Below are positions 6,372-14,865 of a stretch of DNA of 20,089 bases, in pieces. This DNA is from CAZVEE01 sp964625525. Lineage in GTDB: Bacteria > Pseudomonadota > Alphaproteobacteria > JAJFIK01. The first letter of the stretch is position 1. Each line of letters starts with the position of its first letter. The notes below the pieces were generated by a model, which searched no databases, was not told where the DNA came from, and saw only the letters and a program-made list of their open reading frames with translations. Location: the NCBI GenBank assembly GCA_964625525.1, contig CAZVEE010000064.1, positions 1 to 20,089 on the forward strand, written 5' to 3'. Position numbers and translations under genes: made by a program.

Positions 6372-8578
6372 TGACTGAGTCGCTTTTTCCCGAAACCGCT
6401 CCCCGGACCGTGCAGGTGCTGGTGCCGTTGCCGCTGGCCGGGCCTTATGATTATGCGGTGCCCGGCGATTGGGCCAGCGACGCGGCCCTGCCCGTGCGGG
6501 GGGCGCATGTGCTGGTGCCGCTGGGGCCGCGTCTGGTGCGCGGCGTGGTCTGGGGTCCCGGCAGCGGCACGGTGGAGGCAGGGCGCCTAAAGGCGATCGA
6601 TTCCGTGACCCCGGCGCCGGCCTTGCCCGGGCAGTTATGCGATTTCGTGGACTGGGTGGCGGAGTACACCTTGGCGCCGCTGGGCTCGGTGCTGGCGCTG
6701 GCATTGCGCTCGACGGCGGCGTTGGAGCCGGCGCGCCTGAAAACCCTGCTGCGACGGGGCACTGGCGAGCCTGAGCGGCTGACCCCTGCGCGCGCGCGGG
6801 TGCTTGCGGTGGCCGCGGACGGGCTGGCGCGCACGGCGGCCGCCCTGGCGCAGGAGGCGGGCACGGGCACCGGCGTTGTGAAAGGCCTCCTGGCGCATGG
6901 CGCGTTGACACCGGTTGAGGTTCCAGAAGACGACCCAATGCCGACGCCTGATCCGCAAGGGCCGGGCAAGACACTCTCGCCATCGCAGGCGGACGCCGCG
7001 GCACGGCTTGCCAAGTTGGTGCAGGCGGCGGCGTTCGCGCCGGTCCTGCTCGACGGGGTCACGGGGTCGGGCAAGACGGAAGTTTATTTCGAAGCGGTGG
7101 CGGCGGCGCTGCGGGCGGGGCGGCAAGTGGTGATCCTGCTGCCGGAAATCGCCCTGACTGTGCAGTTTCTAGAGCGTTTTGCCAGCCGCTTCGGCTGTGC
7201 GCCGGCGCCATGGCACTCGGATCTGGGCTCTAAAGAGCGGCGCCGGGTCTGGCGCGCGGTGGCGGACGGCTCGGCGCGGGTGGTGGTCGGGGCCCGCTCG
7301 GCTCTCTTCCTGCCGTTCACCGACCTGGGGCTGATGATTGTCGATGAAGAGCACGAAAGCGCTTTTAAGCAGGAGGAAGGCGTCATCTATCACGGCCGCG
7401 ACATGGCCGTGGTGCGGGCGCGTTTCGCGGATTGCCCGGTGGTGCTGGCGTCGGCGACACCGGCGCTGGAAACACTCGTGAATGCCGAGCATGGCCGTTA
7501 TGAGCGGCTGCACTTGCCGACCCGGGCAGGGGGCGCGCGTCTGCCGGATGTGGAAGCCGTGGACCTGCGCGCCCATCGCCCGCCAGGGCGGGATCGCTGG
7601 CTGTCGCCGCCCCTGGTGGAGGCGGTGAGCGCGGCGCTTGGGGCTGGCGACCAGGCCTTGTTGTTCTTGAACCGGCGCGGTTATGCCCCGCTCGTCATTT
7701 GCCGGGCCTGCGGGCATCGCATGACGGCCCCCGATACGGACTCTTGGCTGGTGGAGCATCGCTACGCCAATCGGCTGGTGTGTCACCAGACGGGTTTTTC
7801 CATGCCCCGTCCCACTCATTGCCCGGCCTGTGGCGAGGAGGACACGCTGCATGCCTGCGGTCCGGGTGTCGAGCGAGTGATGGAGGAGGCGCGTGCCCTC
7901 TGGCCCGAGGCGCGGCTGGCGCTGATGTCGAGTGATGTGATCCATAGCCCGGCGCAGGCCCAGGCGTTGATCGAGGATATGGCGGGGGGACGGGTCGACC
8001 TGCTTGTGGGCACGCAGATGGTGGCCAAGGGCCATAACTTTCCAGGTCTGACATTGGTGGGCGTCGTGGATGCGGATTTGGGCCTCAATGGCGGGGATTT
8101 GCGGGCGGCCGAGCGGACCTATCAGATGCTGCACCAGGTGGCGGGCCGGGCGGGGCGCGCGCAAAAGCCGGGCCGGGTGCTGTTGCAGACCCATATGCCC
8201 GACCACCCGGTGATGGCGGCACTGGTGGCGGGCGATCGCGACGGCTTTGTGGCGGCGGAAACAGCGGCACGGGAGGCGGCGGGTCAGCCGCCATTCGGCC
8301 GTCTCGCCGCGCTCATCCTTAGTTGCGAGGATCAGCATCTGGTGCATGAGACCGCTCGGGCGCTCGCCCGTGCGGCGCCACAGGCCGGCGGTGTGAGCGT
8401 GCTCGGTCCCGCTGTTGCGCCCATCGGCTTGCTGCGAGGGCGCCACCGTCTGCGCTTTCTGCTGAAGGCGGCCCGCGCCGTGGCCGTGCAGCCTGTGCTG
8501 CGGGCGTGGCTCGGGGCCGTCAAAATCCCCGCCAAAGTGCGCCTGTCGGTGGATGTCGATCCTTACAGTTTCCTGTAG
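6371..8578 (+). CDS. priA: Primosomal protein N' (replication restart helicase PriA)
   Basis: This 735-residue superfamily 2 helicase reloads the replisome at stalled forks. The N-terminal DNA-binding domain shows VLVPLPLAGPYDYAVP. Walker A is GVTGSGKTE (229-237, K235) and motif II is DEEH (325-328). The C-terminal helicase lobe includes LLVGTQMVAKGHNFP and HQVAGRAGRA. The zinc region between the lobes is unusual. The four cysteines expected for the first zinc site are present (C444, C447, C484, C487), but three of the four for the second are replaced (A453, T456, T474), leaving only C471. The spacing matches E. coli PriA exactly, so the substitutions are unambiguous. There is no ribosome site before the ATG; see the promoter entry. 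It is divergent from fsa. Confidence 0.96.
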   Translation: MTESLFPETAPRTVQVLVPLPLAGPYDYAVPGDWASDAALPVRGAHVLVPLGPRLVRGVVWGPGSGTVEAGRLKAIDSVTPAPALPGQLCDFVDWVAEYTLAPLGSVLALALRSTAALEPARLKTLLRRGTGEPERLTPARARVLAVAADGLARTAAALAQEAGTGTGVVKGLLAHGALTPVEVPEDDPMPTPDPQGPGKTLSPSQADAAARLAKLVQAAAFAPVLLDGVTGSGKTEVYFEAVAAALRAGRQVVILLPEIALTVQFLERFASRFGCAPAPWHSDLGSKERRRVWRAVADGSARVVVGARSALFLPFTDLGLMIVDEEHESAFKQEEGVIYHGRDMAVVRARFADCPVVLASATPALETLVNAEHGRYERLHLPTRAGGARLPDVEAVDLRAHRPPGRDRWLSPPLVEAVSAALGAGDQALLFLNRRGYAPLVICRACGHRMTAPDTDSWLVEHRYANRLVCHQTGFSMPRPTHCPACGEEDTLHACGPGVERVMEEARALWPEARLALMSSDVIHSPAQAQALIEDMAGGRVDLLVGTQMVAKGHNFPGLTLVGVVDADLGLNGGDLRAAERTYQMLHQVAGRAGRAQKPGRVLLQTHMPDHPVMAALVAGDRDGFVAAETAAREAAGQPPFGRLAALILSCEDQHLVHETARALARAAPQAGGVSVLGPAVAPIGLLRGRHRLRFLLKAARAVAVQPVLRAWLGAVKIPAKVRLSVDVDPYSFL

Positions 8579-8680
8579 GGCCCGTTCAGCCCCATGGATC
8601 TGTCCCGCGAAAGCGCGCAGACTGGTGCCGACAAAAAAAGTACCGACCAAAAAGAATGGCTGCGAACAGGGGAGGTTTTC

Positions 8681-10756
8681 ATGACGGGATCAATGACATG
8701 GCTGCGCGGGATGGCGGCAGCCGTTCTATTGCTGGCGGGGCCCGCGGGCGCGGCGGATGTGGATACCGCGCGCATCACGGCGGCGGATTCCGAGCCGCAG
8801 AACTGGCTCAGCCACGGGCGCACCTATTCCGAGCAACGCTATTCGCCACTTGATCGTATCACCGCGGAGAATGTGAGCGGGCTGGGGCTTGCCTGGGCGG
8901 TGGATCTCGGCACGCAGCGCGGCGTGCAGGCGACCCCCCTTGTGGTGGATGGGGTGATGTATGTGACGGGCCCATGGTCTGTGGTTTGGGCGCTGGATGC
9001 GCGGACCGGGGCGGAGCTTTGGTACTTTGATCCCACCGTGGACCGGGCCTGGGGGCAGAAAGCTTGCTGCGATGCGGTGAACCGGGGTGTTGCGGTCTAT
9101 GAGGGGGCGGTCTTTGTGGCCACTCTCGACGGGCGCCTGGTGTCGCTGAAGGCGGAAACCGGGGAAGTCAACTGGGACGTCAACACCATCGACCGGAGCC
9201 GGCCCTATACGATCACCGGCGCGCCGCGGGTGATCAAAGGCAAGGTGATCATCGGCAATGGCGGCGCGGAATATGGCGTGCGTGGCTATTTCTCGGCCTA
9301 TGACGCGGGCACCGGTGAGATGGCCTGGCGTTTTTACACCGTGCCGGCGGGCCCCGACGGCCCGTTTGAAAACGACGCCATGGCCGCCGCCGCCGAAACC
9401 TGGGCGGATGAGGGCGACTGGCTGCAATCGGGCGGCGGCGGCACGGTCTGGGATTCCTTTGCCTATGATCCGGAGCTGGATCTGCTTTATGCGGGCGTGG
9501 GCAATGGGTCGCCCTGGGCCCGGGATGTGCGCTCGCCCGGCGGGGGGGATAATCTCTATCTGTCCTCCATTGTCGCGGTGGATCCGGACGACGGGACCTT
9601 GCGCTGGCACTACCAAACGACGCCGGCGGACAATTGGGACTACACCGCCACCCAGCACATGATCCTGGCGGATCTCGAGATCTTCGGCGAGACCCGCAAA
9701 GTGATCATGCAAGCGCCCAAGAACGGCTTCTTCTATGTGCTGGACCGGGAAACAGGCGAACTGTTGCGGGCGGACAAATATGTGCCGGCCAATTGGGCCA
9801 GCCATGTGGATCTAGCCACGGGGCGCCCGGTGGAAACCGGTGCGGGTGTCTATAGCAATCAGCCGGCCTTTGTCTTTCCCGGGCCGGCCGGGGGGCATAG
9901 CTGGCATCCTATGGCCTTCTCGCCTGATACAGGGCTTGTCTACATCCCGGCCATGGAAATCCCGGCGCTGTTGGAACCGTTCCCGGATTATGAGCGGCTG
10001 GAAGGCTGGTGGAATACGGGCACGCGGGCGGACCTGACCGCGGATGTGCCGCCGGAGCTGTTGAAGGGCCGCATCCTGGCCTGGGACCCGGTGCGGGGCA
10101 AAGCGCGCTGGCGCTTTGAGCATTGGGGCCACTGGAATGGCGGGCTGCTGGCCACGGCGGGCAATCTGGTGTTCCAGGGCGGCGGTGATGGTCTCATGCG
10201 GGCGTTCAAAGCCGATGACGGGACGCTGTTGTGGACCGCGCCGGCCCAGACCGGCGTGATCGCGGCGCCAATGACCTACGACCTCGACGGCGAGCAGTAT
10301 GTGACTGTCGCGGTCGGGTGGGGCGGTGTTGGAGCGCTGGCCTATGGGCGGGCCTCGGCAGCAGCCGGCGTCAGCCATGTGGGGCGTGTGCTGACCTTCA
10401 AGCTCGGCGCAGATCTCACGCTGCCGCCGCTGGCCGCCGCGCCGGAGCCGCCCGAGCCGCCCGTGTCGACGGCGAGCACGGAGACGATCGAAGCGGGGCT
10501 TCAGCTCTACAACACCTTCTGCGCGGCCTGTCATGGCTTTGGCGCCGTGGGTGGGGGCGTGTTGCCCGATCTGCGCCATTCCACACCAGAGGTGCACGCG
10601 CTCTATCGGGAGATTCTGCTGGAGGGCCTCTTGGCCGCTAATGGCATGGCGTCGTTCGACGCTTGGCTCGACGAAGAGGATGTGGAGCGCATCCACGCCT
10701 ATGTCATCCACCGCGCCAATGAAGGCGATGTGCCGGGGACGCCTCGCCCGGAGTGA
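8681..10756 (+). CDS. PQQ-dependent quinohemoprotein alcohol dehydrogenase (type II-like)
   Basis: This 691-residue periplasmic enzyme oxidises alcohols with pyrroloquinoline quinone and passes electrons to its own heme c. An N-terminal signal peptide (about 1-25, ending AGPAGAA) is followed by an eight-bladed propeller domain (about 30-580) and a C-terminal cytochrome c domain (about 600-685). The vicinal disulfide C129-C130 over PQQ, probable metal ligands E197 (GGAEYG) and N275 (VGNGSPW), and the probable catalytic D320 (DNWDYT) are present. Heme binding is by CAACH (614-618), with M656 as likely axial ligand. The ATG at 8681 is chosen because AGGGGAGG lies 5 nt upstream and a signal peptide follows directly; a longer frame from 8594 would bury it. 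No PQQ synthesis genes are in the window. Substrate is unknown. Confidence 0.93.
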   Translation: MTGSMTWLRGMAAAVLLLAGPAGAADVDTARITAADSEPQNWLSHGRTYSEQRYSPLDRITAENVSGLGLAWAVDLGTQRGVQATPLVVDGVMYVTGPWSVVWALDARTGAELWYFDPTVDRAWGQKACCDAVNRGVAVYEGAVFVATLDGRLVSLKAETGEVNWDVNTIDRSRPYTITGAPRVIKGKVIIGNGGAEYGVRGYFSAYDAGTGEMAWRFYTVPAGPDGPFENDAMAAAAETWADEGDWLQSGGGGTVWDSFAYDPELDLLYAGVGNGSPWARDVRSPGGGDNLYLSSIVAVDPDDGTLRWHYQTTPADNWDYTATQHMILADLEIFGETRKVIMQAPKNGFFYVLDRETGELLRADKYVPANWASHVDLATGRPVETGAGVYSNQPAFVFPGPAGGHSWHPMAFSPDTGLVYIPAMEIPALLEPFPDYERLEGWWNTGTRADLTADVPPELLKGRILAWDPVRGKARWRFEHWGHWNGGLLATAGNLVFQGGGDGLMRAFKADDGTLLWTAPAQTGVIAAPMTYDLDGEQYVTVAVGWGGVGALAYGRASAAAGVSHVGRVLTFKLGADLTLPPLAAAPEPPEPPVSTASTETIEAGLQLYNTFCAACHGFGAVGGGVLPDLRHSTPEVHALYREILLEGLLAANGMASFDAWLDEEDVERIHAYVIHRANEGDVPGTPRPE

Positions 10757-10778
10757 CCTCCCCCCGAGACCGCATCAA

Positions 10779-10813
10779 AACGGCCCCGGCGCGATAGTCG
10801 TGTCGGGGCCGTT
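10779..10813 (+). terminator. Stem-loop after the alcohol dehydrogenase gene
   Basis: AACGGCCCCG at 10779-10788 and CGGGGCCGTT at 10804-10813 form a perfect 10-bp stem with a 15-nt loop, 22 nt after the stop. On the plus strand no clear T-run follows. On the minus strand it is followed by TTTT. A further 6-bp hairpin (GTTGGG/CCCAAC, 10818-10832) lies right after it. It is most likely the transcription end of this gene. Confidence 0.6.
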
Positions 10814-11220
10814 GCTCGTTGGGACGCCCAACCATAGGGAGCAGATCCTTAGGTTTGAGTCTTGAGCGGTGATCTCGTGATATCCCTCATGCCGCGAGTT
10901 GTGAGTGTAGTGTAGGCCAAAATAGGAAAAATTCGCGTTTTTAGATGCTATTCCCCTATTGCGAGTCGTCAGGCGGGTGGTTACTGTTCCGTTAACGTGT
11001 CGATTTGGTAAGGTGCGGGCCGCGTCGCCGAAAACTGCGGCGGCAGGAGAGGGAAGCGATAGCGGCGCTGTTCGCCGAGTTTGCGAGTAGTCAGCGAGTA
11101 CACGGTTTCTGCGAGGACACGGGTGAGTGGCGAAGCACCAGGGCTTGGTGCGCGAACCCTTCCCTGTGCCCGCGTCTGCCCGCCAGAGCGGCGGCATGGC
11201 AGTTAGAATGGGGATGAGAC
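10814..11220 (+). promoter_or_regulatory. Long non-coding leader region upstream of the RTX gene
   Basis: No credible gene is seen here. From about 10850 to 11000 the DNA is clearly more A+T-rich than its surroundings, with AAAAA and TTTTT runs around 10926-10942 and an AATAGG/CCTATT inverted repeat (10921-10926 and 10955-10960). A possible promoter is TTGCGA (10959-10964), 17 nt, TACTGT (10982-10987), which would give a leader of about 225 nt. That leader contains a 6-bp hairpin, GCACCA/TGGTGC (11135-11151). The RTX ribosome site is a weak GGGG at 11210-11213. Confidence 0.35.
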
Positions 11221-14200
11221 ATGGCCATTACGACCCAACAACAGTTCATCGACATTTGGACCGAGCTTGACGCCTTGTATGGCGAGCTCTCCGCGGCCCC
11301 CAACAATAATACGGGCGAGCCGGCGGTGTTCGGCGACTACGAAGATGCTACGGCGTTTTCTGCCACGACAAGCCTCACCACGACACTGGCCGAGTTTTCC
11401 CAGTTTTCTTCCGTCCTCGACGGGAGCGGCACGACGCTGGGCCAGGCGGCTCTGGCGGCCAATTTGGCCTTTGTCGAGTTGGGCAATCAGTATGTGGCAT
11501 GGCTCGATGCGGGTAACGCGCCGATTCTGGGTATCGCCAAGCCGCGCGGACCCAATGATCCGGGTCAGTCCTATCATGACAATATTCTCGGCAATCTGAG
11601 CCAGCCAGCGGTCCAGGACCGGTTTCTGGCCCATTTGGGGATCGATGTGGATGCCACCGGCGATGGGGTGGCCGACCTGCCGGTCTCGCCGCTGAGCCCG
11701 CTCGCCGAGACTTATCTGGACCGTCCGCTGTACAACGGGAATGCCAATGACGCGGCGGATTTGGCCAACTCCATTGCCTGGGACATCGCCAATGGTCTGG
11801 ACCCGGCGCAACTGGATCTGGCGCGGGGCGGCGCCAATCCGGTGGATGGCACTGTCTTCGTTGTGCCCGCCAGCGGCGGTGCAGTGACAAGCTTCGGCAC
11901 GATCCAGGACGCGGTGAACGCGGCGAGTGCCGGCGATACGATTGTGGCCGGGCCGGGCACCTATGCGGAAAGCGTGTCGGTCACGAAGGCGCTGCATTTT
12001 GAAGGTGCGGGCGCGGGCCAGACCATCGTGACACCGCCCAGCGGCAATGGCTTTGATATCAATGGCGATCTGGGGACGGATGCGACCGTATCCATTTCCG
12101 GGTTCACCTTTGCGGACTCTCCCAACGGGGCTGGTGTCGCGTATGACGATAATGCGGTGCTCGGATCGTTGGAGATTGCCGATGCCGACTTTACGGGCAA
12201 TTTCCGCAATGGTGTGGCCATCGGTGGCAATAACACAGCGGTGGACCTGGATTTCGTCTCCATTGTCGATAGCACTTTCACCGGGAATGGTGGCGACGGC
12301 GCGGCACAGACGTCGAGCGGTGACGGGGACATTCTGTTCTTCCAGTATGGCGGCGACGCAGAGTTGCGCCAGCTGACAATCACCGGCGAAGTGCGTGGCT
12401 CGGGCCCGGCGGAAAACGGGATCCAGTTCCGGGGGGATAGTGGCGCCATCGGGGCGGTGACCCTGGAGGATGTGACCGTCGCCGGTGTCTATGAGAAGCA
12501 GCCTATTGCGGTCTTCAACTATGACAACCTGGACGGATTATCCGGGTCCAATGTTCAGGTCACCGCCGATAGCTTGGACTTCCAGCTCGCGGTGAATTTC
12601 TCCGGGATCGGCGGCGATTTTGACTTTCGCGATTTTGGCATTGATACCACCGGCGCACCGGACCCTGCGGTCCTGCAAGGCGATGGTGGCGCCAACACCA
12701 TCTCCAGCGGTGATGAAGATGCGGTCCTCGTGGGCAATGGCGGCGAGGATCGGCTGAACGGGCGCGGTGGCGATGACACGCTCTTGGGCGGTGCGGACTC
12801 CGATGTGCTGAAAGGCGGTTCCGGGAACGATACGCTCGACGGTGGCGCCGATGCGGATGTGTTGCGCGGTGGAAAAGGCGATGACCTCTACCTTGTGGAT
12901 GATCTCGACACGGTGCGCGAACGCAGCGATCAGGGCATCGACACGGTGCAGAGCTTTGGTGACTACCGTCTGCCCAACCATGTCGAGAAGCTGATCCTGA
13001 TGGAAATTGCGTCGAATACGGAAACATTCGACGACTTCGCCCTGGGGCCCATCGCCAACGATGAGAATGGTTGGAAGTTCGCCGGCACCTCGGATCAGGA
13101 AGTCGTGACGGATCCTGACGATGCGGGCAATCAGGTCTTCCGCATGTCCAGTGACCCAAGCACTGGCGCGTTTGGCGGTCCTTACTCGCCCACCCTGACG
13201 GCCACAGCGGGTGAGCCCAGCACCACTGCCGATGCGGACAGCATGCAGTACACGGTCACCTTCAAGGCGGTGCAGCCGGGCGATAACTCGCGCCTGGAAG
13301 TGGACTTCGGCATTGATGCGGGGACGGACCGCAATAACTTCATGGTGATCGAGAACACCGCCGAGGGTATTCGCATCGCCGTCGCCGATCCGCAACTGGA
13401 CGGCACCTGGGTGACCGGCGACACGTTGAACGACTTTACCGCGTTCACTGGGAACACGACCCTGATCGAGGGCGTGGATGCATCCGCGGAACACGAACTG
13501 ACGGCCATCGTGACCTATGCGGATGGTGTCGATAACGACGTCATCAAATACTATCTGAATGGCGCCTTTATCGGCGAAAGCACAACGTTCGAGAATTTCC
13601 GCGTGGCGTCCGGCGACGACCATGATGTGGCGGCTGAGCTGAACCAAACCAGCCGGGTGTTCTTCCGCAATTCTGCGGGTGGTGCGCCTAATGATGGGCC
13701 GGGCGGCGAAAACCAGGGCTTCTTGTTCGATGACTTGACCTATTCCGTGTTCGACTCTGACGGGCCGGATGGGACGGGCAACGGTCTGGACAACATGATC
13801 ACCGGCACCCACGGCGCCAACACGCTCAAGGGCCGGGGTGGCGATGACATGCTGATCGGTCTTGCGGGCGATGACATCCTGGCCGGCGGCAGTGGCGACG
13901 ACACGCTGGACGGTGGCCTGGGTGAGGATCGACTCAATGGCGGCGACGGCGACGATACCCTCACCGGTGGCGCCGAGGGTGATCGCTTCATTGCCCGGGA
14001 TGACGATAATGGCACCAACACCATCACCGATTTCGAGTTCGATCTGGATGAGCTGATCCTAGACGGCGGCAAGTTCATCGGGGCGAACGATACGCAGATC
14101 CAAGGCGGCATCTATGCCTTTGGCGATGGCCTCGTCGAAGTGAGCGTCGATGGCGACGATGCCATCATCCGCGAAAGCCGTGACGGTCAGGATCTCACAA

Positions 14201-14628
14201 CGGTGATCCTGGAAGGACAGGCCGGGGCGGTGGAGTTGCCGAGCCCACCGGTGACGCTCAACTTCATCACGATCTATGGTGATGCCCACACCGCCGGTTT
14301 CCAGGGCCAACTCATTATTGAGAACGACACCGGCGCGGCCCAGACCCTGTTCGACGGGGACATCGATATCGACGGTTTCGACTTCACCTCGTTGTGGGTA
14401 GAAGGCGCCACCTCGACGACCAATGCGGCAACGGGCACGTTCTCTGAAGCCAACGGCTTCCAGACGACGTTCAACCCGGGTGACAGCCTGGTGGTCGGTT
14501 TCGTGGCAACTACCGACGAGGACCCCTTCGTCGATGCGGCGAACTTCTTCCCCACGCCACAGGATCAAGACACCTTCGAAGGCCTGGTCCAGCAAGCCTT
14601 CGATCTGGACTTCACCTGGGGCGTCTGA
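11221..14628 (+). CDS. Large RTX calcium-binding protein with beta-helix and carbohydrate-binding-like modules
   Basis: This acidic protein of 1135 residues has no signal peptide. Visible regions are: an uncharacterised N-terminal region (1-210) with a calcium-loop-like DVDATGDGVAD at 142-152; a right-handed beta-helix of pectate lyase-like type (about 211-480, opening TVFVVPASGGAVTSFGTIQD); a first block of GGxGxDxLx nonapeptides (about 504-562) with its usual capping segment (about 563-593); a jelly-roll-like domain (about 600-845); a second nonapeptide block (about 865-925); and a C-terminal beta-sandwich resembling carbohydrate-binding module family 2 (about 1010-1100). RTX repeats fold on calcium outside the cell and normally mean type I secretion, but no ABC exporter or TolC-like gene is in the window. 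No catalytic residues could be assigned, so adhesin, matrix protein and polysaccharide lyase all remain possible. Confidence 0.85.
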   Translation: MAITTQQQFIDIWTELDALYGELSAAPNNNTGEPAVFGDYEDATAFSATTSLTTTLAEFSQFSSVLDGSGTTLGQAALAANLAFVELGNQYVAWLDAGNAPILGIAKPRGPNDPGQSYHDNILGNLSQPAVQDRFLAHLGIDVDATGDGVADLPVSPLSPLAETYLDRPLYNGNANDAADLANSIAWDIANGLDPAQLDLARGGANPVDGTVFVVPASGGAVTSFGTIQDAVNAASAGDTIVAGPGTYAESVSVTKALHFEGAGAGQTIVTPPSGNGFDINGDLGTDATVSISGFTFADSPNGAGVAYDDNAVLGSLEIADADFTGNFRNGVAIGGNNTAVDLDFVSIVDSTFTGNGGDGAAQTSSGDGDILFFQYGGDAELRQLTITGEVRGSGPAENGIQFRGDSGAIGAVTLEDVTVAGVYEKQPIAVFNYDNLDGLSGSNVQVTADSLDFQLAVNFSGIGGDFDFRDFGIDTTGAPDPAVLQGDGGANTISSGDEDAVLVGNGGEDRLNGRGGDDTLLGGADSDVLKGGSGNDTLDGGADADVLRGGKGDDLYLVDDLDTVRERSDQGIDTVQSFGDYRLPNHVEKLILMEIASNTETFDDFALGPIANDENGWKFAGTSDQEVVTDPDDAGNQVFRMSSDPSTGAFGGPYSPTLTATAGEPSTTADADSMQYTVTFKAVQPGDNSRLEVDFGIDAGTDRNNFMVIENTAEGIRIAVADPQLDGTWVTGDTLNDFTAFTGNTTLIEGVDASAEHELTAIVTYADGVDNDVIKYYLNGAFIGESTTFENFRVASGDDHDVAAELNQTSRVFFRNSAGGAPNDGPGGENQGFLFDDLTYSVFDSDGPDGTGNGLDNMITGTHGANTLKGRGGDDMLIGLAGDDILAGGSGDDTLDGGLGEDRLNGGDGDDTLTGGAEGDRFIARDDDNGTNTITDFEFDLDELILDGGKFIGANDTQIQGGIYAFGDGLVEVSVDGDDAIIRESRDGQDLTTVILEGQAGAVELPSPPVTLNFITIYGDAHTAGFQGQLIIENDTGAAQTLFDGDIDIDGFDFTSLWVEGATSTTNAATGTFSEANGFQTTFNPGDSLVVGFVATTDEDPFVDAANFFPTPQDQDTFEGLVQQAFDLDFTWGV

Positions 14629-14664
14629 TTACGCCTCTCCGTTGACGGACTGATTGGGTGCAAG

Positions 14665-14696
14665 CGCCGCCGGCTCCTCTGGGGCGGCGGCGTTTT
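14665..14696 (+). terminator. Strong intrinsic terminator of the RTX gene
   Basis: CGCCGCC at 14665-14671 and GCTCC at 14673-14677 pair with 14681-14692 (GGGGCGGCGGCG). This gives a 12-bp G+C stem with one bulged G and a 3-nt loop, followed directly by TTTT at 14693-14696. It lies 36 nt after the RTX stop. Confidence 0.82.
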
Positions 14697-14717
14697 GCGT
14701 CGGGGGGGCCTTTGCAT

Positions 14718-14748
14718 GAGAGGGGAGGGCCGGTGTGCCTTCCCTCTC
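14718..14748 (+). repeat. 11-bp inverted repeat between convergent genes
   Basis: GAGAGGGGAGG (14718-14728) pairs with CCTTCCCTCTC (14738-14748) over 11 bp with one G-U wobble and a 9-nt loop. It lies between the RTX terminator and the end of the minus-strand gene. No T-run follows on either strand. It may protect a 3' end or act as a weak bidirectional stop. The rest of 14749-14865 shows nothing I can assign. Confidence 0.45.
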
Positions 14749-14865
14749 GGACGGTCATTGGATTACGCAGGTCCTGGAGTCACGAATAAGAATGCTTGCG
14801 GGATGGCATGGATTGGACGGTTTTTATCACGCCTATCCCGGTTCCGGCGCATGTCCCTCGTCGGG

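Noticed and set aside
7169..8650. A 493-codon minus-strand open frame across priA
   Set aside because: Antisense to clear PriA helicase motifs, with no family resemblance and unnatural composition.
10830..10905. A tRNA-like stretch containing GGTTTGAGTC
   Set aside because: No acceptor stem or cloverleaf could be closed around it.
10775..11197. A 140-codon minus-strand frame in the dehydrogenase-RTX gap
   Set aside because: It reads through the terminator stem-loop and has no recognisable domain or credible ribosome site.
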